Origin: Luzula sylvatica | Lineage: Eukaryota > Streptophyta > Magnoliopsida > Poales > Juncaceae | Direction of reading: 5' to 3' | DNA length: 64,000 nt | Assembly: GCA_946800325.1 (NCBI GenBank) | Contig: OX326958.1 | Coordinates: 29,676,914 to 29,740,913, forward strand | Shown: positions 1-10,059 of the stretch, piece by piece | Layout: the number at the start of each line of letters is the position of its first letter | Numbering within the stretch: the first letter of the stretch is position 1 | Program-made: the position numbers and the translations under genes | Notes under the pieces: model-generated | The model's database searches: none | Told to the model about the DNA's origin: nothing | Seen by the model: only the letters and a program-made list of their open reading frames with translations

Positions 1-1359
1 CACGCGTACGATCACCTTCGGCGAGACTATCCATTCCGCCAGTCCTATTGTCAGCCACCCTTCACTCTCTCTCCTTCACCAAGTAATGCGTTATTAGTCA
101 TTACTTACTAGAATAGTGTTACTAAATGTGCCAGTATACTATTTTGTTGTAATTTACACTATTTTGAATATTTAGGATTGTTTATATTTAGGTGTGTTAT
201 TATTGCTTGAGGAGGAAAACTGGCAAAGATGGAGTTGATTCGAATTCGCATTACTTTTGCAGCGATGAATGTAGAGAGAAATCAAAGGTGTGATCTTTTT
301 ATACAATTTCTACTCAAGAAATATTTTTCCTTTCAAAATTATTTTGATTTCTCTGAATTATTATCAAAATGTCATGAATTTAGGCATTTTATGAAGTTGA
401 GAAGAAAGCAGATTGGTCGAGTTTCAATGAATATTGCAAGTACTAATAAACATAAAATTTTATATTTCTAACCTTCTAAGTATATACCATATTAATGTTG
501 GGATTTCTTTAACATATGAAGAATTCATGGATTGAAGTACCCATTAATGGTGAAAAGAGTGGCATGTATGGTTATATCAAAAACTATATCTTCAGACTGT
601 CTTGATATTCTCCAACCAGGATATTTAAATCAAAATATCGTCCAAAAGGTAAATATCTCTAATATATATATATATATACACAAATAAATAAATTTTCTTT
701 TTTCAACAAATTTTAATATAATATATATAGATGGAAGAGGAGTTTGATTTGTTGCAACAAGGTTTCAAAAATGCGAACTTTTCAGATCAACAGACATTAT
801 GTATCCTTCTTTATCATGATTATATAGTTCTTGATTTATATCTTATATTATTTATGTGATCTTTAACTATGTTAGTTCTTAGCAAAGAATGGTATGTGAA
901 TATGTTGGCAAGGATAAGAATAAATGCATTTCGGATAGAATTAATTGGATGGGATTATGAAGATATTTTCTCTTCAAATGGAAATGCGGTTTATATCGTC
1001 CCCTCTTTCTACAATCATGATTGTGGTATACATTTTGGTTCTTAAAAATTTCATTTGTGTTTTGTATTATTATCCCACATTAAGCTAATTAGTCTCATCA
1101 TCTGCAATTAAGACTGAATTATTTAATAATCCATTGGTTTTATTTTTTCGTATATGTTGTGTGTCTAGATCCAAATACACACATTGTGTGGATCGATAAT
1201 TCGAAAGCAAAAATGAAAGCCCTTCGTGAAATAGAAGAAGGCGAAGAGCTCAAAATTTGTTATATCGATGCTAGCATGGATAAGGAGGCTCGGCAAAAGA
1301 TCCTTCTAGAAGGATTTGGTTTTCAGTGTAATTGTATTCGTTGCTTATCCGGGGACTAA
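1..1359 (+). CDS. ATXR4: ATXR4-like SET-domain protein (5' end outside window)
   Basis: Seven exons read in one consistent phase: 1-82, 192-287, 384-439, 522-648, 731-800, 876-1025 and 1169-1359, all with GT-AG borders; the last 257 codons are inside the window. The order of landmarks fits the ATXR4/SDG38 branch of SET-domain proteins: a Cys pair (CYYC) and YFCSDEC zinc-binding segment inserted in the SET domain, the ARIRINAFRIEL helix, the SET core PSFYNHDCDPN spanning the exon 6/7 junction, EEGEELKICYID, and the C-terminal cysteine cluster FGFQCNCIRC. Family knowledge: such proteins are S-adenosylmethionine-dependent lysine methyltransferases; ATXR4 itself is little characterised. I see no frameshift or stop, so it is probably a working gene. 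Its N-terminal exon(s) lie before base 1. A decayed copy of exon 6 with intron sequence lies near 30405. Confidence 0.85.
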
Positions 1360-2762
1360 TTTTTTGTTTTTTTTTTTTATCGTTTTGGATTTTTTTTATT
1401 GATGTATTTCTCTTTCAATGTCTATCTTGATTATATTGAAATGAAGAATAAAATTAAAATATGCCAAACGTTTTGCCAATATTATTATGGATAATTCTGT
1501 GGTGCAATTGCATCCTTTCTAAACAGTAACTAGAGAAAATATAAAATCAAATTTTGAATCCAAAAAATGAAGAACTTCATATGCACGGATCGAACAACTA
1601 CAAATAATATGAAAAGATTTGTTAAATTTTCTTTTGACAAACTCAAATTATACAATTTTATTATTTAGTAAATCTTTTTGTTACTATTAAATATTTACAT
1701 ATAGTATATTTCTCTCTCATGTAATTAGTATATATATATTTTTAATATGAAACATTATAATATTTTTGTTATAAATTATATTAATGATATTTTAAGAACT
1801 TTAGTTTTAAAAATCTCTCAATTATATTATTCACTTGCTATTTTTGTTTATTTTGCAGTTTATACATAATATTTTATTATTTCAATGTATATAAATATTA
1901 TGTAAGAAAATAGAATGCAAAATAACACATATAAATATTTAAATAATTAAATTTAAATAGTTGTTATTTTTACAAAAATTATAATAGTGAGAATCTTATA
2001 TTATGTTATATTTGTATTTTTGTTTTCCACAACTTTAATATTGAAATTTTCAAAATTTAACATAAATGAAAATAAATAATTTACCTGTTAAAATATAAAT
2101 AAGTTCTTAAACTCATTAACATGTTTCGAATACTATTGTTATTTTCAAGTTGTAAATTAAAAATATCATATAATGTCAAATAATTTTTAATTACATTTTT
2201 ACGAAATTAAATTTTTGATATTATTTTCATTGTTCTAGGTAATGTAATGTGTATGATTTTCCTTATTTTGTTTATCAATAAAAAAAAGTTATCAGTTCCA
2301 TATAATTAATTATGTGTCTTGGATATATTGGTTGTATTGTTCAATGATTTTTATATTTATATTTCAGAAACTATCATGAGCAAAAATGATATTATTTTTG
2401 TGATTTTTTCATAAAATTTTATTATACTTTAGATATTATTATTTGCTTAAAAATATGAATATATTAAAATTAAATAAATAAACTTATTAGAACATAACAT
2501 AATTGTAAATATTTTAATTATAATTAAATTAGTGATATAACATGTATAAATTGAAATGATTTTATTTTATTCTAAATTTTATCATTATCATTATAAAAAT
2601 TATTACTCATAATAAATGAAAAATATATAATCGTGATATTCGCAGCATCAGCGAGTATTCCCCTCTTTTGTATAAATTACCGAGACATGCTTTATATTCT
2701 TGATGTTGTCACGTGACATCTTGTTGTTGATGATTAGTAATAATTAGTAACTCAATTAATAT

Positions 2763-2808
<46 letters not shown>

Positions 2809-2990
2809 TAATTATTAATTAACATGTATTTTTATTGATAGGTTGAAATCAAGTAATCAACGATTGTTTTTTTTTTGTGTTAATTAAGTTGCTAATTATT
2901 TTCACTAATTCTTCTTGAAATAAGTATCAAGAATGTGAGAAATTGTGGGGTCAAAATAAAATTGTCCTAACTTATTTAGGACGAAGACAC
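1360..2990. other. AT-rich intergenic spacer with (AT)n
   Basis: No coding signal recognised. Very AT-rich DNA with an (AT)n microsatellite at about 2767-2808 and a palindromic G-box CACGTG near 2710. I see no transposon ends. Confidence 0.6.
1447..1452 (+). terminator. Candidate poly(A) signal of the ATXR4-like gene
   Basis: AATAAA about 90 bases after the stop codon, in an AT-rich 3' UTR. Position and motif fit a plant near-upstream element; transcript ends are not known. Confidence 0.4.
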
Positions 2991-2994
2991 TCAG

Positions 2995-3300
2995 AAAATA
3001 ATACTCACGCCACGTTATTGGGTTGCACAGTTAAAGATGATATGATATGATATCATGCAACGTGACAGGACGAGGCAATGCCAGGTTGCACAACATATGC
3101 ATGCCACGTTAGAGAACAAATACAAGTTGCACTAATACTATCTCACATTCCGTGAAGCAACAAACCACCATCACAATTAACTATATATATTGCTTCCAAG
3201 CAACATGACTCAAGTCCTCCAATTTCAAACTATATAGTTCAGTTTTGTAAAGAAATTCTTCACTCTTTTCCTTAATTTTAGACTTGTGCCCCTACATACA
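2995..3300 (+). promoter_or_regulatory. Promoter/5' UTR of the F-box gene with repeated ACGT and GTTGCAC motifs
   Basis: Between 3005 and 3135 the motif GCCACGTTA occurs twice, AACGTGAC once and GTTGCAC three times, around the pseudo-palindrome GATATGATATGATATC. ACGT cores are typical bZIP/bHLH sites in plants. A TATA-like CTATATATA lies at about 3181-3190, some 110 bases before the ATG at 3303. Function is inferred only from position and motif repetition. Confidence 0.4.
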
Positions 3301-3302
3301 TC

Positions 3303-4370
3303 ATGGAGTGTGCAAATTTGATTTCAAACGATGAAATTGATCAAATTTTTTTGAATGATGATATTATGGAAGAAATCCTGGTGAGGCTCCCTCTAAAATC
3401 TTTGTCTAGATTCAAATGTGTTTCGAAATCATGGCACCGTGTTATCTCCGAAAATTCTCTCCAAAAAAGACTGCCTTTGATATCTACAGGCGTGTTTTTC
3501 CGATCTGAATCCGACCAATCCCCGCAACCGAAGTACGCCTACGCCACCCAAAATGGTATAATTGAATATTCTGATTTAGATTTATTTCCTTATGTTGGAA
3601 TTGCAACCATAGTAGACGGTTGTAACGGGCTACTTCTTTATTACATATCGGCAACTCGATCTTTTTTCGTTGTCAATACCACGACGAAAAGATGGGTGGA
3701 GTTACCTTGCCCGAGTAAGAGAACCCAATTATCGGTCTTGACTTTTGATCCTTATAATAGCCCGCATTATAAAATTGTGTGTTTCACTGAATGGCGGGTC
3801 CGGGGTGCGGGGTTGGAGATTTACTCGTCGGAGACCGGCAAGTGGGAATTGCGGGAAATACAATTCGGGGTCGAAACAGATGCGATGTTGGCCACAATGC
3901 ACAATTTTAATGGCATTCTTTATGTTATCGCATATCCTAATATGTTAGTCGCGATTAATTTAACAACACTTTCGTGTAATATGATTCAATTGCCTGAACC
4001 AACGAATCAGGATGGGCGACTTGGACACAATCAAGGGCATCTACATTTTGTTCATATTGAAGGAAATAAAATGAAGGTTTGGATGATAAAAAATTCTAAA
4101 AGGTCAAATGAATGGATCTTGAAGCATGAAATTTGTTTAATGAAATTGATGGAAAGTAAAAGAAGGAAGTCCGATAAAGTTGATGTATTGGCAATCCACC
4201 CTGAGAAGGATTTGATTTATTTATGGATTCCTTGGAAAATGGTTTGTTATAATCTTAGAGAGAAAAAGGTGGAGGGTATTTGGAAATTTGGGAAGGAGAG
4301 AAGTAAGAATTTTTTTGTTCAAGTTTGGTTGTTTCCTTGTACAAGTTATTTGACAAAATGCTTGGCATAA
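3303..4370 (+). CDS. F-box protein with F-box-associated domain
   Basis: Single-exon protein of 355 residues. Residues about 18-60 form an F-box (DIMEEILVRLPLKSLSRFKC, then VSKSWHRVI), the Skp1-binding module of SCF ubiquitin ligases. The rest has features of the plant F-box-associated beta-propeller: CNGLLLYY near residue 103, NTTTKRWVELPCP, and repeated aromatic strands such as VWMIKNSKRSNEWILKHEI and LIYLWIPWKMVCYNL. The likely role is recognising an unknown target for ubiquitination. Such genes belong to very large, fast-turnover plant families, so no orthologue is claimed. The start is the first ATG after the TATA-like box, with no upstream in-frame alternative seen. The frame is intact. 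Confidence 0.85.
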   Translation: MECANLISNDEIDQIFLNDDIMEEILVRLPLKSLSRFKCVSKSWHRVISENSLQKRLPLISTGVFFRSESDQSPQPKYAYATQNGIIEYSDLDLFPYVGIATIVDGCNGLLLYYISATRSFFVVNTTTKRWVELPCPSKRTQLSVLTFDPYNSPHYKIVCFTEWRVRGAGLEIYSSETGKWELREIQFGVETDAMLATMHNFNGILYVIAYPNMLVAINLTTLSCNMIQLPEPTNQDGRLGHNQGHLHFVHIEGNKMKVWMIKNSKRSNEWILKHEICLMKLMESKRRKSDKVDVLAIHPEKDLIYLWIPWKMVCYNLREKKVEGIWKFGKERSKNFFVQVWLFPCTSYLTKCLA

Positions 4371-4568
4371 TTATTTTAGATGAATTTTTTGTAGTTATTT
4401 GTTAGATTTTGTCAATGTTTACATTTTTGTATTATTTAATCCTTAAACATATATTTTTCTCTAATTTTAGGACTATATTGATGTCTCGTAATATATACTT
4501 CATTTTATATGAGTATTGTACATATTCTAAATTTTTCTAATTATATTTATACGGCCCACATGAGATTT

Positions 4569-4738
4569 ATTATATATTCAATGCAATTGCTATGGAAATT
4601 TGTACTTGCATATGATCTATCAAAACAAATGAAAGAAAAGAATATTTGTGCCCGCCTGCGATATATAATATTCAATGCAATTGCTAAGGAATTTTGTACT
4701 TACATACGAAAACAAATGAAAGATAAATTGTGTTCCTG
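4569..4738. repeat. Diverged tandem duplication, about 85-95 bp unit
   Basis: Two copies begin with ATATTCAATGCAATTGCTA (about 4575 and 4668), followed by GGAA..TTGTACTT and AAAACAAATGAAAGA in the same order. This is a local tandem duplication in the 3' flank of the F-box gene; both copies are open in one frame, but nothing suggests a gene. Confidence 0.6.
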
Positions 4739-4739
4739 A

Positions 4740-5480
4740 TATACTAATATTTTATATAAACTAGGGATGATTTCGCTTCACTTCAACAATTTAAATTTAA
4801 TTTCGAATTAAAATTATTCATATTTAATTAATTAATTATATGTTTTAAAAAAAAACTAAATAATTATTAAAAATTAGACGCTAGACATTTATTATTTTTT
4901 TAAAAATATACATCACATTTCAAAATTTAGAGTGATATATATAAAGTTTATTGCAAGATTTTGTTTTCAAATTATTATAACATTTTTTTTTATTAATGAG
5001 ATTGTATAATAATATAATTTAATATTTTTCAGTGTTTAATTGACTTCTTAAGTTTCAATAAAAAATTATTTTTGAAATTATAGCAAAAAAAATTATTAAT
5101 GAGATTGGAAAGAAAGTATATATATAGCTTAGCTCGCTAACTTTAGGGTTCAATTATATTTCAGACAATTTTAATTTTTATTAATATTCTTGGAATATTA
5201 TTTTTCAAATTATATTAAAAAAATGATTTTGATTAATAGATTGAGAAAAAATATAGTTTGATATTTTTTAGAATTTATTTATGATTTTGATTCTTTTAAT
5301 TTCTATTTATTTTTTTGAACAATATAAAAATTATTTTTCAAATTATCGCAGAAGTACAGAATATCTTGTAGAATTCACTATTACTATGGCGAAGATATGT
5401 AAGTGTCTTTCTTGACAATTTGTATCAAGATCAAACTCCCGAACAGTTTCCAAATGAAAGATCTCCCCAATAAGTTCTTA
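4740..5480. other. AT-rich spacer without recognised genes
   Basis: Low-complexity AT-rich DNA. I see no coding exon, transposon end or RNA gene here. Confidence 0.5.
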
Positions 5481-5487
5481 TTTGCAA

Positions 5488-5829
5488 TATGAAGACGAAG
5501 ATGATGAAATCGATTTGTGGCTCAAAGATTATGAAGAAGACGAATCCAAATCCTCTGAAGTTGAAACATCACCTGAAGAAGATGACGAATAATATCAAAA
5601 GAAAATCGATGATAAATGAAAAAAAACAATCAATTGGTGGCTCGAAGAGTTGGTCAAACTCATCAATGTGGCACGTTGGGAAAAATCTAGTGAGAAATTC
5701 GATAAAGAAGTCAATTTGTTTCTCGAAGACTTGCTCAACTTCATGAGAGAGGCACGTTGTATAGTCGATGAGAAATCCGATCCAAAAATGAATTTGTGGA
5801 TCAAAGAGCTGAACGAATTCATCTAGAGT
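5488..5829 (+). pseudogene. Remnant of an acidic, tandemly repeated helical protein
   Basis: One plus-strand frame starting at 5488 reads an acidic stretch (YEDEDDEIDLWLKDYEEDE), meets a TAA at 5590 and a TGA at about 5617, then continues with repeated units: INWWLEELVKLI, VNLFLEDLLNFM and NLWIKELNEFI, spaced about 26-27 residues, with a conserved AR between the first two. It ends in TAG near 5824. The conserved repeat across two stops indicates a decayed coding sequence. The minus strand is also open for 118 codons (5925-5569) with mirrored repeats such as FDPQIHFWIGFLID; I think that is an antisense shadow but cannot prove it. Family not recognised. Confidence 0.45.
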
Positions 5830-5997
5830 CATACATAAATAAGGATCAATTTGGTTTTCTATTTTTTCAATCGAATGAGAGTTAAGGGGTCTAATACCCG
5901 AGAATCTCTTATTCAAAGAAATCAATTCGAAATCAAATTTAGATTAATAAGATTACGAAAAAATATAATTTGCTGTTTTTGAAAGTTTAATTGTAAT

Positions 5998-6120
5998 TTT
6001 TTCTCTCTCGTCAAGTAACCCTCTCTCCCTTTATTTCTCTTCCTTTTTCTCATGCACAGACGCGAATTTGTTCTTCTCTCTCGTCAAGTAACCCTCTCAC
6101 CCTTTATTTCTCTCTCTCTT
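5998..6120. repeat. Duplicated pyrimidine-rich segment, about 75 bp apart
   Basis: TCTCTCTCGTCAAGTAACCC with following CTTTATTTCTCT occurs at about 6001 and 6075 with few differences, separated by a unique stretch containing GCACAGACGCGAATTTG. A local duplication; no function evident. Confidence 0.6.
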
Positions 6121-6229
6121 CTCGTACTTTTTCTATTTTAGGAAAAAGTTGAAATTTATCTTTATTTAATAGGGAAAACTTGAAATTGCTATTTCTAATT
6201 GAGTCTTACTTAGGAAAAATTTGATTATT

Positions 6230-6880
6230 TCATGGTAATTTCAGATTTTTTTTATTTTTTATTTTTGACTTTTCAGATTTATTATTCTTAGTTTTTCGAT
6301 ATTTTCTGTTGTTTCCTATTTTTCGATTTTTCAGAAATTTCAGTATTTTTTTCTGATTTTCTTGTTTTTCAATTGTAATTTCTGATTTTCCTTTTGTTTG
6401 ATTGTAATTCACTGCTTTTAAAATAGTAATTACTGTTTATTATATTTAATTTAATTTTTTTAATTTTCAGATTTTTAAAAATCAGAACTTTTTTTGTAAT
6501 TTCTGATTTTTCGATTTTCAATTTATATTTTCTGTTGTTTCCTATTTTCTTGTTTTTTAAAATAGTAATATTCTGTTTTTTTATATTTAATTCAATTTTT
6601 TTAATTTTCAGATTAAAAAAACATATATTTTTTGTAATTTTCTGATTTTTCAATTCTAATTTCGATTTTTTTATTAATTTAATGTAATTTAATTTCGATT
6701 TCAATTAATAACTCATATTTCCTTGTTTTTTAAAATAATAATATCTGTTTTATGTATTTAATTTAGTTTTCAGATTTTAAAAAACAGTTTTTTTTTTGTA
6801 ATTTTCTAATTTTTTTGAAAAATAATTTTTATGTTTAATTTAATTTCTTAATTTACAAATTTTGAATTTTCATATTTTAA
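6230..6880. repeat. T-rich degenerate repeat block (target of the MULE insertion)
   Basis: Repeated variants of TAATTTCTGATTTTTCGATT, TTAATTTTCAG and CTTGTTTTTTAAAATAGTAAT recur at irregular spacing of about 130-150 bases. The same texture resumes at 15699-15840 after the MULE, supporting one original block split by the insertion. Reverse-strand ORFs here are low-complexity Lys/Ile/Asn strings, not genes. Confidence 0.6.
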
Positions 6881-7231
6881 TTTAAGGGATAATTTCTATC
6901 CCTCCAAAAACATAAAATATCAAATTTATCCCTCCAAATGTGCTAATATCAAATATGTCCCTTTAAACTTCAGATATTAACAAATTTGTCCAAAATCAAC
7001 TTAACTGTTAACTCTAACGGAAAACTAGTAGAAAGACTATTTTACCCTTCCATAGAATCTCACACGTTGCAATCCTTTTTGACTCCAACTTGTGCCACAT
7101 CTCTTTCGCCCAGTCCATAGAATCTGCCTTCACTCTCGTTCCACATCTCTCTCGCCCAGTCCAGCGAATCTGCCTTCATTCTCGTTCTTCTAACGATGAT
7201 CCTCTCTAGATTACTTTTGCATCGTGCTTGC

Positions 7232-7537
7232 TGTCATGACCCTAGAGTATATGTGTTATTAAGAATAAACGAGGGGTTTAATTGCAAATGCGCTTTCGGT
7301 TCACGAGGTGCATGGTGCGCCGTGTCTAGTTAATATTTTCTCTTATCATTTTATCGCATTATAAATAGGGTGAGGAAAAAGAATTAAAGGATATTATTGA
7401 TGTAATTGTTTCTTCGTGTAAGAAATCGAGACTTTGTCTCTTTATACTTTAATGAATCGAATTCGAATTCATTTAAAGTTTGTATCTTGATCTCATTTTA
7501 TCCTAATTTGAGGTTGTTTTAGTAACGAATCGTTACA
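7232..7537 (+). repeat. 5' LTR
   Basis: 306 bp, TG...CA. A TATA-like TTATAAATAGGG (about 7360) sits upstream of a TTTCTTCGTGTAAGAAA hairpin (about 7409-7425) and GAGACTTTGTCTC, consistent with a U3/R promoter region. Preceded by target copy CTTGC. Confidence 0.92.
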
Positions 7538-7539
7538 TT

Positions 7540-7551
7540 TGGTATCAGAGC
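7540..7551 (+). promoter_or_regulatory. Primer-binding site, initiator tRNA-Met type
   Basis: TGGTATCAGAGC starts two bases after the 5' LTR. This is the standard plant sequence complementary to the 3' end of initiator tRNA-Met and primes minus-strand DNA synthesis. Confidence 0.9.
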
Positions 7552-8544
7552 GACGATTCTCCGACCGTCAGCGCGCTTATCTTTTCGAGTTCTTATCCGT
7601 TTCGAGCCGATTCGGATCAGATTCACGACGATTCTTCGGTTCGAAGACAATTCTGTCCCGCCTCGATTCGCCACCAGGTTCCGATACGATCTCTCGATTT
7701 CTTGAATTCTTGTCTCGAGATATCAATTCGATTCAAGCCGATCTAGACCTGATCGAGGAGATTCCGTGATTCAGACCTTAAATTCGAGACGCATTCTTGA
7801 TCGAATCCGATTCAGACCAATTCAGACTTCTCGATTCGATCAATTCAGACCTCGCAGCACACTCAGCAGAATTCGAGCTATTTCCTCACTGTCTCACTCG
7901 AGTTGATCATAGCCTTCGCAGCAAGTCAAGAATCAATTTCGAAAATTTGCGGACCTCACCAAACTCTTGCATCAGAACGGGCGATCTCCATTCGAAGTCA
8001 GCTCGCCTGCACCAATCCGCCGTCTCCAATCAGGTTCGATCTCCATTCCCGTTCTTGCCGAAAGCGAGAAGGAGAAGATCCGCTGGTGAAGAAATCGCAT
8101 CTCCGTCGCCAGGCCAGCTCGCCGTGGTACATCTGCAAGAAACCCTCATAGCCTGCAAGAACCCTTCATCCGTAGCCAAGCCAGCTCAAGTCCCCTTCCA
8201 TCGCGAGAAGAACAAAGAAGACCTATCGGATCCCAGTGAAGAAGAAGGATCCGAATTGTGTTGTGGATCCGGGCTTTGTTCATCCGATTTGGGGGAATTT
8301 AAGGTTCCGAATTTTATGTCCTGGTTTTTCAAGAACTCGGAATAAGAAGTCTCGGAATTCCATTTCCAGAATTTTCCCAAAATCCAGAATTGCAGGTCTG
8401 CAGCCAGTTCCTGGTTCTGTTGAGAATCTGGAATCCAAACTCGAGAATTCAGATTCGAATTCTGTTAAGAATCCAGAATTGTTAACAGGTCTGCTTGGTT
8501 CCTAAGCGGGTTTATCGGTTGTTGGAGCGTTTTTAGCCGATACG

Positions 8545-9555
8545 ATGAGTAATAAAATAGTATATTTGTGGGATATTATTCATCCGCAAGATACGTATCG
8601 TGGGCATCGATGTGAAGAGGATTGTGATATTATGAGATGGGTTGATAATCAATTTTGGTGTGAAACGGATAAAACGATGCATAAATGTGGAACAAATTGC
8701 GATCAAAAGATATTATATGGTAAAGGCGAGGCTTATTGCGAAATTAGTGGGCGATTTTTCACGTTATCTTGGGAAGAATTGTTAAAAACCATGTTGTATA
8801 AGGTGGACCAAATGCAAACAAGTAATAATAGACGATTTGATGAATGGAGAAAACGTTTCAACAAAGAAGAAGAATCGAATGAAAATGGATTCAATAAAGG
8901 AGAGGATAACAAAGCGGATTCGAGCGTGATCGAAGCGGATTCGGGCGTGATCGAAGCGGATTCGGGCGTGATCGAAGCGGATTTGGGCATACTCGAAGCG
9001 GATTCGGGCGTGATCGTAGCGGATCCGGTTGAGATTGACTCGGATTCGGATGTGATCGAAGTGGATTCGGGTGCACGCAAATCGGATTCGGAAAAGATTG
9101 AATCGGAGGACATAGTCATAAATGGCGAAATGACTATTCTTTCAAAAATGCTCGAGTCGGGTACGATGCGATTAGTAGGTAAAACATATGTGGATCCGTA
9201 TTTGCATTTCAAGAGGGATACTTATCGAGAAAGCGTGAATGAAGATTTGAGAGAATTGTGCGCATTTCGAGAAAGACGGTTATCTCCATTAGAAACACGA
9301 CTCGAAGGGAGGCTCGACGATGAAGTGAAAAGGCCGCCTCCGAAACCGATTATAAGGTACGGTGTGGAATCTTCAAATGTGGTGATTCGTGTTGGATTAA
9401 AAAGGCCACCACCAAAACCGAATATACGGTACGATGTGAAGTCTTCAACGGTGGTGATTCGTGTCATATTGAAAAAGCCACCGCCGAAACCTAATATAAA
9501 TTTGCATGTTGATCCTTTAGGACAAGGATCTTTAAAGGAGACGGCATTGTCATGA
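8545..9555 (+). CDS. Retrotransposon-borne protein with tandem His/Cys units and three repeat blocks
   Basis: Intact ORF of 336 residues, the only substantial ORF of the LTR element. Residues 21-39 (H21, C23, C27, C39) and 46-65 (H46, C48, C52, C65) form two tandem units H-x-C-x3-C-x11/12-C, ending ETDKT and EISGR; a zinc-binding fold is inferred. A helical basic stretch follows (WEELLKTMLYKVDQMQ to EWRKRFNKEEE). Residues about 123-185 are nine heptapeptides related to ADSGVIE. The C-terminus has three PPPKP motifs in a 24-residue repeat (RPPPKP..RY.V.SS.VVIRV.LK). The stop codon TGA lies inside the first bases of the 3' LTR, so the polypurine tract is within coding sequence. It does not look like gag (no CCHC knuckle) or pol. 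It could be a captured host gene or an element-specific nucleic-acid-binding protein. Function unknown. Confidence 0.75.
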   Translation: MSNKIVYLWDIIHPQDTYRGHRCEEDCDIMRWVDNQFWCETDKTMHKCGTNCDQKILYGKGEAYCEISGRFFTLSWEELLKTMLYKVDQMQTSNNRRFDEWRKRFNKEEESNENGFNKGEDNKADSSVIEADSGVIEADSGVIEADLGILEADSGVIVADPVEIDSDSDVIEVDSGARKSDSEKIESEDIVINGEMTILSKMLESGTMRLVGKTYVDPYLHFKRDTYRESVNEDLRELCAFRERRLSPLETRLEGRLDDEVKRPPPKPIIRYGVESSNVVIRVGLKRPPPKPNIRYDVKSSTVVIRVILKKPPPKPNINLHVDPLGQGSLKETALS

Positions 9556-9853
9556 CCCTAGAGTATATGTGTTATTAAGAATAAACGAGGGGTTTAATTG
9601 CAAATGCGCTTTCGGTTCACGAGGTGCATGGTGCGCCGTGTCTAGTTAATATTTTCTCTTATCATTTTATCGCATTATAAATAGGGTGAGGAAAAAGAAT
9701 TAAAGGATATTATTGATGTAATTGTTTCTTCGTGTAAGAAATCGAGACTTTGTCTCTTTATACTTTAATGAATCGAATTCGAATTCATTTAAAGTTTGTA
9801 TCTTGATCTCATTTTATCCTAATTTGAGGTTGTTTTAGTAACGAATCGTTACA
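9548..9853 (+). repeat. 3' LTR
   Basis: 306 bp, identical by eye to the 5' LTR. Preceded by a weak purine tract (AAAGGAGACGG) and followed by target copy CTTGC at 9854-9858. Confidence 0.92.
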
Positions 9854-10059
9854 CTTGCTTTGTATACCCTAACCCTCCTCCATTCAATCATTCGCCAAAT
9901 GCTGAATTGTTGAAGGTATCTTTATTATTTTTAATTTTAATCGATTTTGTGATTAATTTGTGTTTAATTGATGTATGATGCGGTCGATTTTTCTTAATTA
10001 GAGTTAACTGGGAAAATTAATGATGAGCTAAGAGTAATTTCGATTGGATTAGTAACATA

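Larger units (their letters stand above)
7232..9853 (+). mobile_element. Non-autonomous LTR retrotransposon with identical LTRs and a novel ORF
   Basis: Two 306-bp direct repeats (7232-7537, 9548-9853) start TGTCATGACC and end CGTTACA, so they have TG...CA ends. Reading both, I find no difference. A 5-bp target duplication CTTGC flanks the element (7227-7231, 9854-9858). A primer-binding site complementary to initiator tRNA-Met follows the left LTR. The 2.0-kb interior lacks recognisable gag, protease, integrase, reverse transcriptase or RNase H, and instead holds about 1 kb of leader and one 336-codon ORF. It therefore needs enzymes from another element in trans. Identical LTRs imply recent transposition or recent gene conversion. 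Confidence 0.92.

Noticed and set aside
7797..8345. 182-codon ORF in the LTR element leader
   Set aside because: Overlapping frames are equally open, composition is Ser/Arg-rich from TCGATTC-type repeats, and no domain is visible; treated as leader.
9222..9467. Minus-strand ORFs over the 336-codon ORF
   Set aside because: Mirror of the tandem repeats on the coding strand; the plus frame is longest and has the His/Cys units.
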